A stretch of 64,000 bases of DNA from Bacillota bacterium. GTDB taxonomy: Bacteria > Bacillota_I > Bacilli_A > RF39 > UBA660. The notes under the pieces were generated by a model, which ran no database searches, was not told the origin of the DNA, and was given only the letters and a program-made list of their open reading frames with translations. The position numbers were made by a program, and so were the translations under genes. Shown piece by piece: positions 46,843 to 56,260 of this stretch. Location of the stretch: the NCBI GenBank assembly GCA_015059425.1, contig SVAM01000003.1, positions 54,106 to 118,105 on the forward strand. The letters are read 5' to 3'. Positions within the stretch are counted from its first letter, which is position 1. Each line of letters begins with the position of its first letter.

Positions 46843-47643
46843 TTATGATCTTTCATTTTTATTTCCTATTATTAATTTAAGAGCAAATTCATTTTCTTTA
46901 TCACCATTCATATATTTAATACAAGTTGATAAAAGCAATTTTTCTTGATATTTTTTATTCCATAGATTAAAAGCTAAAGCAGGTATGTGACACAATTTAA
47001 TAGAATTTATATCTTGGACATTACGCGAATTTATTACACCCCTATATAAATCATATATTCTATAGATTTTATCTTCTCCACCAATAATATCATATAAGTA
47101 TGAAACATCTTCCCCATTAAACTCAGTTTTAGTAGACTCAGAATGGCAAAAATTCATTTGAATTTTAAATTCAGTTTGAACTGTTGCTAATTCATTAACA
47201 TATATATTCATTTCAAGGCAGAGTTTAGCTAAATCAAAATTGCTGTAATTTATAATCTTTTCTGCAGGGATAATATACTTTGACTCTGTTAAATCAGATA
47301 AAACAATTTTTGAATCATACATATTTGAAGAAGTAAATACTTTTTTAATTATAGTGTAAATATATTTATCAGATTCTTTTTCTAATATTTCATGTTTTGA
47401 TGTTAAATCATTATAAAAACGAATTATTTCATATTTATTTTCCGAATTAATAATTACTGATAAACTATTAAGTCGCAAATATAAAATAGCATCTATATTA
47501 TCTTTTTTTTAATAAACTTCTTTTTTCTTAAATATAGTAGGAAAATATTCATGTTGATAAACGAATCCTTTTAATAAACCTTCTACTTCTTTTCTAATAC
47601 ACTCTATTTTAATTAAGGTACATACATCATAATATTTTTCCAT
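46843..47643 (-). pseudogene. Broken tandem copy of the 45907 gene (in-frame stop)
   Basis: Reading from ATG 47643 (after AGGATGG) gives MEKYYDVCTLIKIECIRKEV, matching the start of the intact copy (MEEIYNVCSIMKIECIKNEV). Codon 45 is TAA (47511-47509). The reading continues in the same frame to 46843, with the conserved C-terminal half. The expected residue at the stop is hydrophobic, so one base change (such as TTA to TAA) explains it. A downstream TTG at 47478 could still start a shortened product of 211 residues. Confidence 0.8.
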
Positions 47644-47670
47644 AAACCATCCTGTTTCCTATTAAAAAAT

Positions 47671-48736
47671 TTATTTTAATTTTAATATACTTTCAATCAA
47701 AGTTTTAATATCTCCATCTAATACTTTTAATGGGTCAGTATTTTCAAACTTAGATCTATGATCTTTAACTAATTTATAAGGTTCTAAAACATAACTACGT
47801 ATTTGACTACCAAAATCTATGTTACTAACACTTCCCGTTATATTCTTTAATTCTTTTTCTTGTTCTTCTAATTTTAATTGATACAATTTATTCTTTAATA
47901 ACTGCATAGCAACTTCTTTATTACGCAGCTGACTTCTTTCATTCTGACAAGTAACAACTGTTTTTGTTGGCAAATGAGTTATTCTTACTGCCGAATTTGC
48001 AGTATTAACAGATTGTCCTCCTGCTCCACTTGAATGATAAACATCTATTTTTAAATCTTCATCTCTTAAATCTATTTCAATATTATTATCAAATATAGGT
48101 GTAATATTTACTGAAGCAAAAGAAGTATGACGTCTTTTATTAGAATCAAATGGAGATATTCTAACTAACCTATGAACGCCTTTTTCGTTTTTTAAGTACC
48201 CATAAGCATAGTCGCCTTCAACTTTTAAAGTTACACTTTTTATACCAGCTTCATCACCATCTTGCATATCAATAACACTATATTTATAATCATTTCTATC
48301 AAAAAATCTTTGATACATACGAAGTAACATACTAGCCCAATCACAAGATTCAATTCCACCTGCTCCCGGATGTATTTCTAAATAACAATTATAGTTATCA
48401 TATTCGCCATTTAATAAAGTATTAAACTCTAATTCTTCTACACTTTTAACTATATTATTATATTCATTGATATCAAGTTCATTAATACTTGCTAATTCAA
48501 TAGAAATATCTATGTTATCTTTAATAGTATTATAATCATAAATTATTTTATTTATTTGTTTTAAATCTTTTAATATTTTATTAGCATTATCTGTATCATT
48601 CCAAAAACCTTCAGCATTAACTTTCTTATCTAAGTCTTCTTTTTCATTTAATAAACTATTAATGTCAAAGAGACCTCCCAATATCTATTACTCTACCTTT
48701 TATATTTGTAAGACCATCTATAATTCCTTTATCCAC
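47671..48736 (-). CDS. prfB: Peptide chain release factor 2, with programmed +1 frameshift
   Basis: Terminates translation at TGA and TAA. Zero frame starts at GTG 48736 (after GGTGA) and runs 23 codons to CTT TGA C (48670-48664). A +1 slip at the TGA enters the main frame (DINSLLNEKEDLDKK). An AGG Shine-Dalgarno-like element precedes the slip site, as in other bacteria. The main frame has the GGQ loop (SSGAGGQSVNTANSAVRITH) and the SPF recognition motif (RISPFDSNKRRHTSF). About 358 residues after the shift. The frameshift forms the usual autoregulation by RF2 level. Confidence 0.96.
48664..48683 (-). promoter_or_regulatory. prfB +1 recoding site
   Basis: GGGAGG lies upstream of CTTTGAC. Ribosomes pausing at TGA slip from CTT to TTT. 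It matches the classic RF2 recoding signal. Confidence 0.92.
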
Positions 48737-48753
48737 AAAAAATCACCATTATC

Positions 48754-48759
48754 ATTATA
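48754..48759 (-). promoter_or_regulatory. prfB -10 box
   Basis: Minus-strand TATAAT 18 bases before the GTG start; the -35 box is poor. Confidence 0.45.
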
Positions 48760-48776
48760 ACATTAAATTTATTAAA

Positions 48777-48808
48777 AAACAAAAATCTCTAAAATAAAAT
48801 CAGAGATT
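48777..48808 (-). terminator. Terminator of the 48807-49325 gene
   Basis: AATCTCT/AGAGATT stem then TTTTTG and more T on the minus strand. Confidence 0.75.
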
Positions 48809-49325
48809 ATCTAACAATAGTTTCTTTATCACCATAATGAGTTACATAAATTCTTTCTCTTTCAATTTTAAAAGCTTCTTTTATAGTTTGTAAATATAAT
48901 TCTAAATAATCGGCATCTTTTAAATCTCGATAAAAATTCATTATATCATTATATTTATATAACTTAAAAGGAGTACTAAATCTAAAAGTTCCTTCTAAAA
49001 AATCTTCATCTCCACCCAAAGGATAATCTATACCATTAATATAAATCTTATTATTTTTCCTAGTAATTCCTTTTCTAACTAGTTTACATTTAAAACCAGT
49101 ATTAAATTCTTCTACATGAAAATCAGCATATCCCAAAGAAAATATAATCTTTCTAAATTCTTCAGGTATATTATTCTTTTTAAAATAATAGTCAAATGAT
49201 ATTTTATCATCCGAATAATATTGATTATAAAAATCATTGAATGCCGCTACCCTTTCGAACTTCCAAAGCACTTTTATCATTTCATTAGCATCGACCATTA
49301 AATATCTTCTTTTTTCATCATTCAT
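48807..49325 (-). CDS. Unknown soluble protein (172 aa)
   Basis: No signal peptide or membrane helix. It starts MNDEKRRYLMVDANEMIKVLWKF, with a charged helical N-terminal half and a beta-containing middle (KNNKIYINGIDYPLGGDEDFLEG). GGAGG precedes the ATG. One cysteine pair is not evident. No family recognised. It lies between prfB and a LOG-family gene on the same strand. Confidence 0.65.
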   Translation of the reverse strand: MNDEKRRYLMVDANEMIKVLWKFERVAAFNDFYNQYYSDDKISFDYYFKKNNIPEEFRKIIFSLGYADFHVEEFNTGFKCKLVRKGITRKNNKIYINGIDYPLGGDEDFLEGTFRFSTPFKLYKYNDIMNFYRDLKDADYLELYLQTIKEAFKIERERIYVTHYGDKETIVR

Positions 49326-49380
49326 ACAAAACCCTCCACATATAGATTATCAAAAAAGCTTATAATTATCAATTATAAAA

Positions 49381-49914
49381 CTAATCAATTCCTAAAACTT
49401 CATCTAACTCTTCTAAATTATTTACAACTTTAAAATAATCATATATTGTATCATCATTAAATTTTCTTTTTACTAAATCATTTAATAGATTAAACATACT
49501 ATCAAAATGATTATCTTCATTATAAACAATTAATAACTTTTTATTATCATTACTTCTAATTTCTTCTAAATAAGAAAAGAATTCAGAAATAGTTCCTGTC
49601 CCTCCCGGTAACATCAATAAAACATCAGCATTAATAAACATTTCTTTTTTTAATATATAAGTATCTTCACATATAACATGTTTGGCATTGTTTAAATTAT
49701 CAATGTCGTCTTTATACTTATTAGTTGTATACCCATATATATTTCTATTAAACTTAGAGAATTCTTCATAACAAATCCCCATTAAGGATACTGAACAAGA
49801 ACCCCATATTAAATCATGATTATTACTCGCTAAATAATTAGCTACCTTTCTAGCTATATCTTTATATTTTTCACTAACATTATTATTAGATGCACTACTT
49901 ATTGCTATTTTCAT
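49381..49914 (-). CDS. LOG-family nucleotide phosphoribohydrolase-like protein
   Basis: 177 residues from ATG 49914 after GAGG. Rossmann-like fold with LIWGSCSVSLMG near residue 38 and the signature LPGGTGTISEFF (about 103-114), the PGGxGTxxE motif of LOG proteins. LOG enzymes release free bases from nucleoside 5'-monophosphates (cytokinin-type activity) or belong to lysine-decarboxylase-like relatives; the true substrate is unknown. Confidence 0.85.
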   Translation of the reverse strand: MKIAISSASNNNVSEKYKDIARKVANYLASNNHDLIWGSCSVSLMGICYEEFSKFNRNIYGYTTNKYKDDIDNLNNAKHVICEDTYILKKEMFINADVLLMLPGGTGTISEFFSYLEEIRSNDNKKLLIVYNEDNHFDSMFNLLNDLVKRKFNDDTIYDYFKVVNNLEELDEVLGID

Positions 49915-49943
49915 AATATACCTCACAATCTAAATTATAGCAT

Positions 49944-49974
49944 AAAAAAAGACTATTAAAAACATTTAATAATC
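49944..49974 (-). terminator. Terminator of the GntR-ABC operon
   Basis: GATTATTAAA/TTTAATAGTC stem followed by TTTTTTT on the minus strand, at the permease stop. Confidence 0.85.
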
Positions 49975-50766
49975 TTATTCAATATTAACACCTTTATTTA
50001 AAGATTTAACAGCTATATAATTAATAGCAATATTTATTCCTATATATATAGCAATTGCAAAAGCTACTATAGTTTTCAAAGCATCTATATTATTAATTGT
50101 ATTAGTAGTAAATAAAAGCATTATATCTTTATTAAATATACCCAATAGTAACAATGAAATTACAACCAACACTTGACTTAATATATAAGTAATAAAACCA
50201 AATAACACTGAATAAGCAATTTTATTATTATTTTTCTTATGTCCTAAAATCAATCCTAAGAAACCAGCCTGGATAGAATATAAAAGTTCTAAAAATATAA
50301 TTATGATAAATGTTAATACTAATGCCAAAGTAGATATATTTAAAGTGCCAGATATTCCTGTTAGCAATAATTTTAACATAGCCCATCTTTCAGGAGTATA
50401 ATAAACAATAAATAAACTTAAAAGAACCACACCTAAACCAATTAATAAATAAAAGAATGTTATTAAAAATCTAGATTGATAAATATTATTTTTACTAACT
50501 GGCAAAGTATGAGTTAAATATGATTCATCACCAAATATAGAATCTTTAAATCTAACCCAACTTCTCATAAGAGTATTTATTAGGGTACTAGCAATCATCG
50601 AAAACATTGTTCCAACACATACTTGACCAATAATATCAATCATAACAGTTTGTTTTAAAGAGAAAAATATTCTTGTTAAAACAGCAAAGAACACTGCTAA
50701 AACATAAAATATAATCATTGACTTTATCATATATTTTAAATCATATTTTAATAATTTCTTTAACAT
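49975..50766 (-). CDS. ABC transporter permease of the GntR operon
   Basis: 263 residues with six hydrophobic segments (about 15-40, 45-65, 100-125, 140-170, 185-210, 235-255), one of them interrupted by a loop with EDSIFGDESYLTHTLP-like sequence typical of ABC-2 permeases of the YtrC/D or BcrB type. Overlaps the ATPase gene by seven bases. Exports an unknown substrate with the ATPase. Confidence 0.83.
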   Translation of the reverse strand: MLKKLLKYDLKYMIKSMIIFYVLAVFFAVLTRIFFSLKQTVMIDIIGQVCVGTMFSMIASTLINTLMRSWVRFKDSIFGDESYLTHTLPVSKNNIYQSRFLITFFYLLIGLGVVLLSLFIVYYTPERWAMLKLLLTGISGTLNISTLALVLTFIIIIFLELLYSIQAGFLGLILGHKKNNNKIAYSVLFGFITYILSQVLVVISLLLLGIFNKDIMLLFTTNTINNIDALKTIVAFAIAIYIGINIAINYIAVKSLNKGVNIE

Positions 50767-51455
50767 TTAAACATCCTCCTAAATATTTCGTCTATCGAAA
50801 GCTTTTCCTTATTTCTTAACTCATCTGTATCACTTTGTAAAACTATCTTACCATCATTAATAAATATAACTTCATCAAGTATTCTTTCAATATCACTAAT
50901 TAAATGAGTTGAAATAATTACACTAGCATTCTCATTAAAATTATTCAATATAGTATCTAATATATAATCACGAGTAGCGGGATCTACACCACCTAAAGGT
51001 TCATCTAAAATATATAAATCAGCACGTCTTGACATAACAAGTACAAGTTGAACTTTTTCTTGCATACCTTTACTCATTTTAGCAAGTTTTTGATTTATAT
51101 CTAAACCTAAATCTTTCAATAACTTTTTAGCTTTTTTACTATCAAAATTTTCATAAAAATCTTCAAAATAATTTATTACTTCACTTACTTTCATTTGTTT
51201 ATTCATATAAGTTCTCTCTGGCAAATAAGAAATAACTTCTTTAGATTCAATTCCTACTTTTTTACCATTCACTAAAATTTCGCCTTTAGTAGGTGTTAAT
51301 AAATCATTAATAAGTTTAATAAGAGTTGTTTTACCAGATCCATTTTTACCTAACAAACCAATAATTTTACCTTTAGATACTTTTAAATTAATATCTTTTA
51401 AAACCTTTGTAGAATCATAATTTTTATATACATGTTTTAATTCTAATAATTCCAT
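50760..51455 (-). CDS. ABC transporter ATPase of the GntR operon
   Basis: 231 residues; Walker A LLGKNGSGKTT near 34-44, signature MSKGMQEKVQLVLVMS (LSGGQ variant), Walker B DLYILDEPLGGVD, H-loop STHLISD. Looks like the YtrB/BcrA class. Starts one base after the regulator stop. Powers the permease encoded next. Confidence 0.9.
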   Translation of the reverse strand: MELLELKHVYKNYDSTKVLKDINLKVSKGKIIGLLGKNGSGKTTLIKLINDLLTPTKGEILVNGKKVGIESKEVISYLPERTYMNKQMKVSEVINYFEDFYENFDSKKAKKLLKDLGLDINQKLAKMSKGMQEKVQLVLVMSRRADLYILDEPLGGVDPATRDYILDTILNNFNENASVIISTHLISDIERILDEVIFINDGKIVLQSDTDELRNKEKLSIDEIFRRMFKC

Positions 51456-51817
51456 TATTTTTCTTCCTTTCCAACTAAATAATTTAAGGCTTCTTCATTA
51501 TTTATTCCAATTTTTTGCATATTATCTAAAAACTCATTAGCTATTTTTAAAGCATATTCATTTTTTATTTTCGCAATAAGTTTTTTATCAGTTGTAACAT
51601 ATTTACCATTAGTTCTTTCGGTATAAATTAAACCAATGTCTTCTAATTCACTTAAAGCTTTTTGAATAGTATTAGGATTAACTTTAAACATACTTGCAAG
51701 TTCTCTTACAGAGGGTAACTTTTCACCACTTTTTATCTGCTCAGATATTATATATGCTTTAATATAATCTAATAATTGAATATAAATTGGTATATTATTA
51801 TCAAAAGATATATTCAT
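51455..51817 (-). CDS. GntR-family regulator, YtrA type
   Basis: 120 residues. Winged helix with IPIYIQLLDYIKAYIISEQIKSGEKLPSVRELASMF and NPNTIQKALSELEDIGLI (about 10-70) and a short C-terminal helical tail, the YtrA subfamily layout without a large effector domain. YtrA members repress the ABC operon they head. The operator candidate lies just upstream at 51834. First gene of the operon. Confidence 0.9.
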   Translation of the reverse strand: MNISFDNNIPIYIQLLDYIKAYIISEQIKSGEKLPSVRELASMFKVNPNTIQKALSELEDIGLIYTERTNGKYVTTDKKLIAKIKNEYALKIANEFLDNMQKIGINNEEALNYLVGKEEK

Positions 51818-51833
51818 AAATATCAGCCTTTCG

Positions 51834-51855
51834 TTGTATTACTTGATTAATACAA
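51834..51855. promoter_or_regulatory. Candidate GntR operator
   Basis: Perfect inverted repeat TTGTATTA-N6-TAATACAA, located from about the transcription start to +20 of the operon promoter. Its placement fits autorepression by the GntR protein. Confidence 0.75.
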
Positions 51856-51859
51856 TAAT

Positions 51860-51888
51860 ATTGTATTTTACATATTAAAAAAAGTCAA
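51860..51888 (-). promoter_or_regulatory. Promoter of the GntR-ABC operon
   Basis: Minus-strand TTGACT (51888-51883), 17-base spacer, TACAAT (51865-51860). Confidence 0.8.
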
Positions 51889-51914
51889 GAAAAAACTCAC
51901 AATAAATGTGAGTT
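51889..51914 (-). terminator. Terminator of the second MacB-like transporter
   Basis: AACTCACA/TGTGAGTT stem followed by T on the minus strand. Its T-run abuts the GntR operon -35 box. Confidence 0.85.
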
Positions 51915-51920
51915 TAATTA

Positions 51921-54815
51921 TTACAAACTTCTAATAGAATCAACAGGTTTCTTACGAGCCGCTTTATAAACAGGTAAGAATGTTGAAATAAATGCGGTTA
52001 CAAAAGCAATAAGAATTAGTACTATAAATGACATAAACCCAAATACAAATATTGAAACGTTGATACTATTTGCAATTCCATTATTTAATAAATTACATAT
52101 AACTACAGAACCTATTGTTGCTAATATTATACAAATTATAGTAATTACTAAAGATTCAGAAAAGAATATTTTAAAGACATCGTTGCTTCTAGCACCTACT
52201 GCTCTTAATATACCTATTTCTTTAGTTTTATAAGAAATAGAAACTGATATAAAATTAAAGAATAACAATACTGCAAATACTGCTAAAGCAATTCCTGCAT
52301 ATAAGAATAATTTAGACATCTCTTTAATCATCATATCTACCATTTCTAGTTCAACTATTATATTACTAGCTATACTAGCTTTAGAATAATTATCATCAAG
52401 CTTTTCATTAGTATATATTTCATATAATGAATCTATTTCTACATCAGATTTATTAAAAGGCAAATAAATAGTTCCATATATACCAGTTTTTTTATAGTTT
52501 GTGCTAGGAATAAATACATCAGATATAGATTCTAATTGTTTAGCCCATAATTCTTGAGCATATTTATCATTAAATAGCACTTTCACTTGATTAGAGTTAT
52601 CTAGTTTAACACCAGCTATATTAACTTCCATTAAATCGCCAGTAACATTACCTACATATTCATCAAACAATTTAATACCAATAGTTAAATTTATACCTTT
52701 TATTTTATTAATTAATTCTTTAGTTTTAGAATCTCTTTCACTAATAGACAATGGAGCACTTTCATAAATATTTTTATCTTTATTATAAACTTGTTTATAC
52801 CCACTTTGCACTTCATAAGCAAGTTCTAAGTCTTCACTCCACAAACCATTAGAATTATAATAATTTATAACAGCATCCGCAAATAATGATCTTGATACAA
52901 CTACTTCTTTATTAGAAAGTTTTTGAAAATCCTGAATTTTAATTACATCTTCACTATACTTAGAATATTCTCCATAAAGAGCATTTGTCCATGTACCAAA
53001 ATCATATACACCATTATTCTTTAATGAAGTAGTAATAGTTTTACCATTAAAATCACCAATAACCCATGAATAATCAAAAGTATCAGATAATTCACTAACT
53101 TTTTCTTCTGTTGCATACGCTACTAAATGAAGTTCATCTAAAAGATAATTATCATATTCCATAATTAATCTATTATCATCTTTACTATTTAATAATGATT
53201 CATATTTTGAATCTATTTCTCCACTATCAAAAACACCCGTTATCTTATATGATTGTCCATTAATACTAAGTTTCTTACCTATAATATCTTCTACATTATT
53301 AATATCTATTAACTTATTAGTATCAGCATCGTAAGACTTATTATTTATTATAGCCTTAGCAGTATAACTAGAAATAACTATTTCATTATTTTCTTTTGGA
53401 TAAGTTCCCACAATACTATTACGCAAAGGGTTATCAGGTTTTAAATATCCAACGCTATTTATTTTATTAGTCCAATAAGCAGAAGAACTATTTTGAACAA
53501 TAAATGCCCAATCAACATTTACTGTTCCAAAAACTTCTTTACCATATTCACTATTATAATTATTTAAATCAGCATCAGTAAATGTTCCATAATCATAATA
53601 ATCATATCCCTCAATTATTTCACCATCTTGATAATATTTTTCATTAATTAAATATTTATTATTAAGTTTAATAAATGAATAACTTGAATTACTCAAAGTT
53701 TCTTTAAATGTAGCTCCACTATCATAAAAAGTTAATGTAGAAAAAAGCCCAAATAATATAAATGCAACTGTACAAAGCATAATCGTAAAAAATAATCTCA
53801 CCGGTTTATTTTTCAAACTTGAAGCACCTATTTTAAAAGCATGTTTTAAAGGTAATTTAGAACGTATAAATTTACTATCTTCTTTTTTATATTCTTTTAA
53901 TTTTATATCATTATCTAATGTATCTTTAAAAACTTCTTTTTCACCATTAGCATTAATTTTAGTAACATTTTTAATTTTTTTCACATCATCTTCATTTTTA
54001 GCAATAATTACACCATTACTAGAATCATTTAAAAATTTTTTAATTGATAAAAAATCTTTATCAGTTAAATCAGTCCCTTTTTTTATACATAAAGTATCAC
54101 CTATAACAGAAACATTAGATGTAATACTTTCTTCTTTCTCACTGGTTTTAGATATATCAGATAGAATTATACCATCTTTAAGTTCAATAATTCTATCAGC
54201 ATACGTTTCTGCAAATTCTCTATCATGAGATACTACCATTACTAAAGTATCTTTTGAAAGTTTCTTTAATGTATCAAAAACTTGTTTACCAGTTACAGAA
54301 TCGAGTGCCCCAGTAGGTTCATCTGCCATAATTATTTCTGGAGATTTAATTAAAGCTCTAGCAATTGCTATTCTTTGTTTTTGCCCACCAGATAAAGTAT
54401 TTGGCTTACGTTTGCCATACCCAGCTAAATCAACTTTATCTAGTAAATCGTTAATTGCTTTTTTATCTTTTGATTTACCCTGTAACTCCAAAGCCAATGC
54501 AATGTTTTCTTCTACAGTAAATTCATTTAAAATATTATACTCTTGAAAGATAAAACCAACAAAAGTATTTCTATAACTATCAAAATCACTTTGAGTAAAG
54601 TTTTTACTACTTTTACCTTTTATAATTACTTCTCCACTTGTTGGATTATCTAACCCACCACATACATTAAGAAGTGTAGATTTACCAGAACCACTCTTGC
54701 CAAGCAAGAAAACCATACCAGTTTCAGGAAATTTAACTGAAATATCGTTCAAAGCTTTAACTTGAACTCCACCTTTTGATTTATAAATTTTAGTTAAGTT
54801 TTTAATTTCTAACAT
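51921..54815 (-). CDS. MacB-like ABC transporter, fused ATPase and permease (second copy type)
   Basis: 964 residues. The N-terminal ATPase has LLGKSGSGKST (37-47), LSGGQKQRIAIARAL and IIMADEPTGALDSVTG. A charged Lys/Asp linker follows (about 220-320), then a membrane helix (about 340-360), a large outside domain (about 365-830) and three terminal helices with GILRAVGARSNDVFKIFFSES (FtsX motif). No sensor kinase or dedicated regulator adjoins it. Substrate unknown. Same architecture as the 10005 gene but clearly diverged. Confidence 0.9.
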   Translation of the reverse strand: MLEIKNLTKIYKSKGGVQVKALNDISVKFPETGMVFLLGKSGSGKSTLLNVCGGLDNPTSGEVIIKGKSSKNFTQSDFDSYRNTFVGFIFQEYNILNEFTVEENIALALELQGKSKDKKAINDLLDKVDLAGYGKRKPNTLSGGQKQRIAIARALIKSPEIIMADEPTGALDSVTGKQVFDTLKKLSKDTLVMVVSHDREFAETYADRIIELKDGIILSDISKTSEKEESITSNVSVIGDTLCIKKGTDLTDKDFLSIKKFLNDSSNGVIIAKNEDDVKKIKNVTKINANGEKEVFKDTLDNDIKLKEYKKEDSKFIRSKLPLKHAFKIGASSLKNKPVRLFFTIMLCTVAFILFGLFSTLTFYDSGATFKETLSNSSYSFIKLNNKYLINEKYYQDGEIIEGYDYYDYGTFTDADLNNYNSEYGKEVFGTVNVDWAFIVQNSSSAYWTNKINSVGYLKPDNPLRNSIVGTYPKENNEIVISSYTAKAIINNKSYDADTNKLIDINNVEDIIGKKLSINGQSYKITGVFDSGEIDSKYESLLNSKDDNRLIMEYDNYLLDELHLVAYATEEKVSELSDTFDYSWVIGDFNGKTITTSLKNNGVYDFGTWTNALYGEYSKYSEDVIKIQDFQKLSNKEVVVSRSLFADAVINYYNSNGLWSEDLELAYEVQSGYKQVYNKDKNIYESAPLSISERDSKTKELINKIKGINLTIGIKLFDEYVGNVTGDLMEVNIAGVKLDNSNQVKVLFNDKYAQELWAKQLESISDVFIPSTNYKKTGIYGTIYLPFNKSDVEIDSLYEIYTNEKLDDNYSKASIASNIIVELEMVDMMIKEMSKLFLYAGIALAVFAVLLFFNFISVSISYKTKEIGILRAVGARSNDVFKIFFSESLVITIICIILATIGSVVICNLLNNGIANSINVSIFVFGFMSFIVLILIAFVTAFISTFLPVYKAARKKPVDSIRSL

Positions 54816-54880
54816 ATGAACCTCATTTCTATTCTAATTATATTAGAAATTAAAATTATACACAACAATTTTTATAAACA

Positions 54881-54911
54881 AAAAAGATAATTATATTTAT
54901 ATACAATTATC
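54881..54911 (-). terminator. Terminator of the RsgI-like gene
   Basis: GATAATT/AATTATC stem followed by TTTTTTG on the minus strand. Confidence 0.75.
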
Positions 54912-54918
54912 AATTTTA

Positions 54919-56220
54919 TTAAATAGTCCATGTATATCCAGTTTTTGTTGTACCATCAGTAGCAACAACCGTTACCGCATAATAAGTTCTAGTTTCTTCA
55001 ATCTTACAAGTATATTGCCATTCAGGTATTTTAGTGGAACCATCAATATTATAGTAATAATTTTCCCAATCACAATCATCTATATTTACACCATATGTAG
55101 TCATTAACCAATTAGCAATTATTGGTCTTGCTCCTGCTTCATCTATATTAGGTTTTACTATATCTGTAGTTTTTAACTCTAAAACTTCTAAAGTAACACT
55201 ATCTAGATACATAGTATATGTCTTATCTTTATCATAATTTTCTAATTCTACTATACCAGCACTACAATATGAAGCAGTTCTATATTCTGTAATACTTGAA
55301 AAATATGAACTCCAGCTAGCATCTGCAGGCATATGTTTCTTTGCCTCTTCAACATAAACAGCAGTATCATTAATATATCCAGGAGTTTCATATTCAACTC
55401 CACCTTCTGGAGGTATAGTTTTATAAAATTCACACCAAGCTCCAGTTCTATCATTACTAGCTGGTGGCGTTGAAACCGGTTTTTTATTTGGAGTACTTGT
55501 TGAAGGCTTACTAGCATTACTACTTGAATTATTATTAGAATTACTATTATTGTTATTTGTAGTATTATTTTGTTTATTTTCTTCGTTTTTTTCTTCTTCC
55601 TTTTGTTCTTTATCTTCTACTTTTTCTTCTTCATCATCTTTTTGTTCATCTTTATTATTTAAAATTTGATTTATTTCATTTATAGATTTATCTTTTAAAT
55701 CTTCAAATTTTAAATCAGCATTTCCTTTAATAATATCTTGTATATAACTAGCCTTACTATCACTAATATTATATTTTAAAGCATTCTCTTTAGCAGTTTC
55801 ATTTATATCTTGTTTTATAACATTACACTCTTTATTATTTTCTTTAAACTCATCATTAAGTAGTTTAACAACTTTATCTTCAATATTTTTACCTTTTACA
55901 TTAATTAAAATATGATTATCTTCTTCTGTAATATATCCTTTCTCAATTACCTTCTCAGTGATTTCTTCAATAGCATCTTCTAAATCATCACCTTTAAAAT
56001 TTTCTTCTTTTAAAAGTTTCTTACCATCTTCATTTAAACCTTCTGCTTTAACAACTTCATTTTTGTAATTTAAACTTAGTTTTAAGCTAGGATTGATATC
56101 CATAGTTAGTATAGTAACAACCTTATTTAAATTATAAAAATAAAATCCTCCAAAACCTAACCCTGCTAATAATAATATTCCTGCAATTACAGAAATTATT
56201 ATTTTTTTAGTTTTACTCAT
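54919..56220 (-). CDS. RsgI-like membrane protein with unknown C-terminal domain
   Basis: 433 residues. Membrane helix at about 8-30. VVTILTMDINPSLKLSLNYKNEVVKAEGLNEDGKKLL (about 33-70) matches the extracellular middle domain of RsgI-type anti-sigma factors. A long Lys/Glu/Asn/Ser linker (about 195-260) leads to a C-terminal domain of about 170 residues with Trp and five cysteines. The usual cytoplasmic anti-sigma domain is missing (only seven residues precede the helix), and no sigI gene is adjacent. Probably a surface sensor or wall-associated protein. Confidence 0.75.
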   Translation of the reverse strand: MSKTKKIIISVIAGILLLAGLGFGGFYFYNLNKVVTILTMDINPSLKLSLNYKNEVVKAEGLNEDGKKLLKEENFKGDDLEDAIEEITEKVIEKGYITEEDNHILINVKGKNIEDKVVKLLNDEFKENNKECNVIKQDINETAKENALKYNISDSKASYIQDIIKGNADLKFEDLKDKSINEINQILNNKDEQKDDEEEKVEDKEQKEEEKNEENKQNNTTNNNNSNSNNNSSSNASKPSTSTPNKKPVSTPPASNDRTGAWCEFYKTIPPEGGVEYETPGYINDTAVYVEEAKKHMPADASWSSYFSSITEYRTASYCSAGIVELENYDKDKTYTMYLDSVTLEVLELKTTDIVKPNIDEAGARPIIANWLMTTYGVNIDDCDWENYYYNIDGSTKIPEWQYTCKIEETRTYYAVTVVATDGTTKTGYTWTI

Positions 56221-56260
56221 AAGACCACTCCTCTATTAATAATTATATCATAAAATATAA

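Noticed and set aside
47500..47512. Programmed slippage at the A8 run to rescue the broken paralog
   Set aside because: The stop precedes the A run and both halves are already in the same frame, so slippage would not restore the reading.
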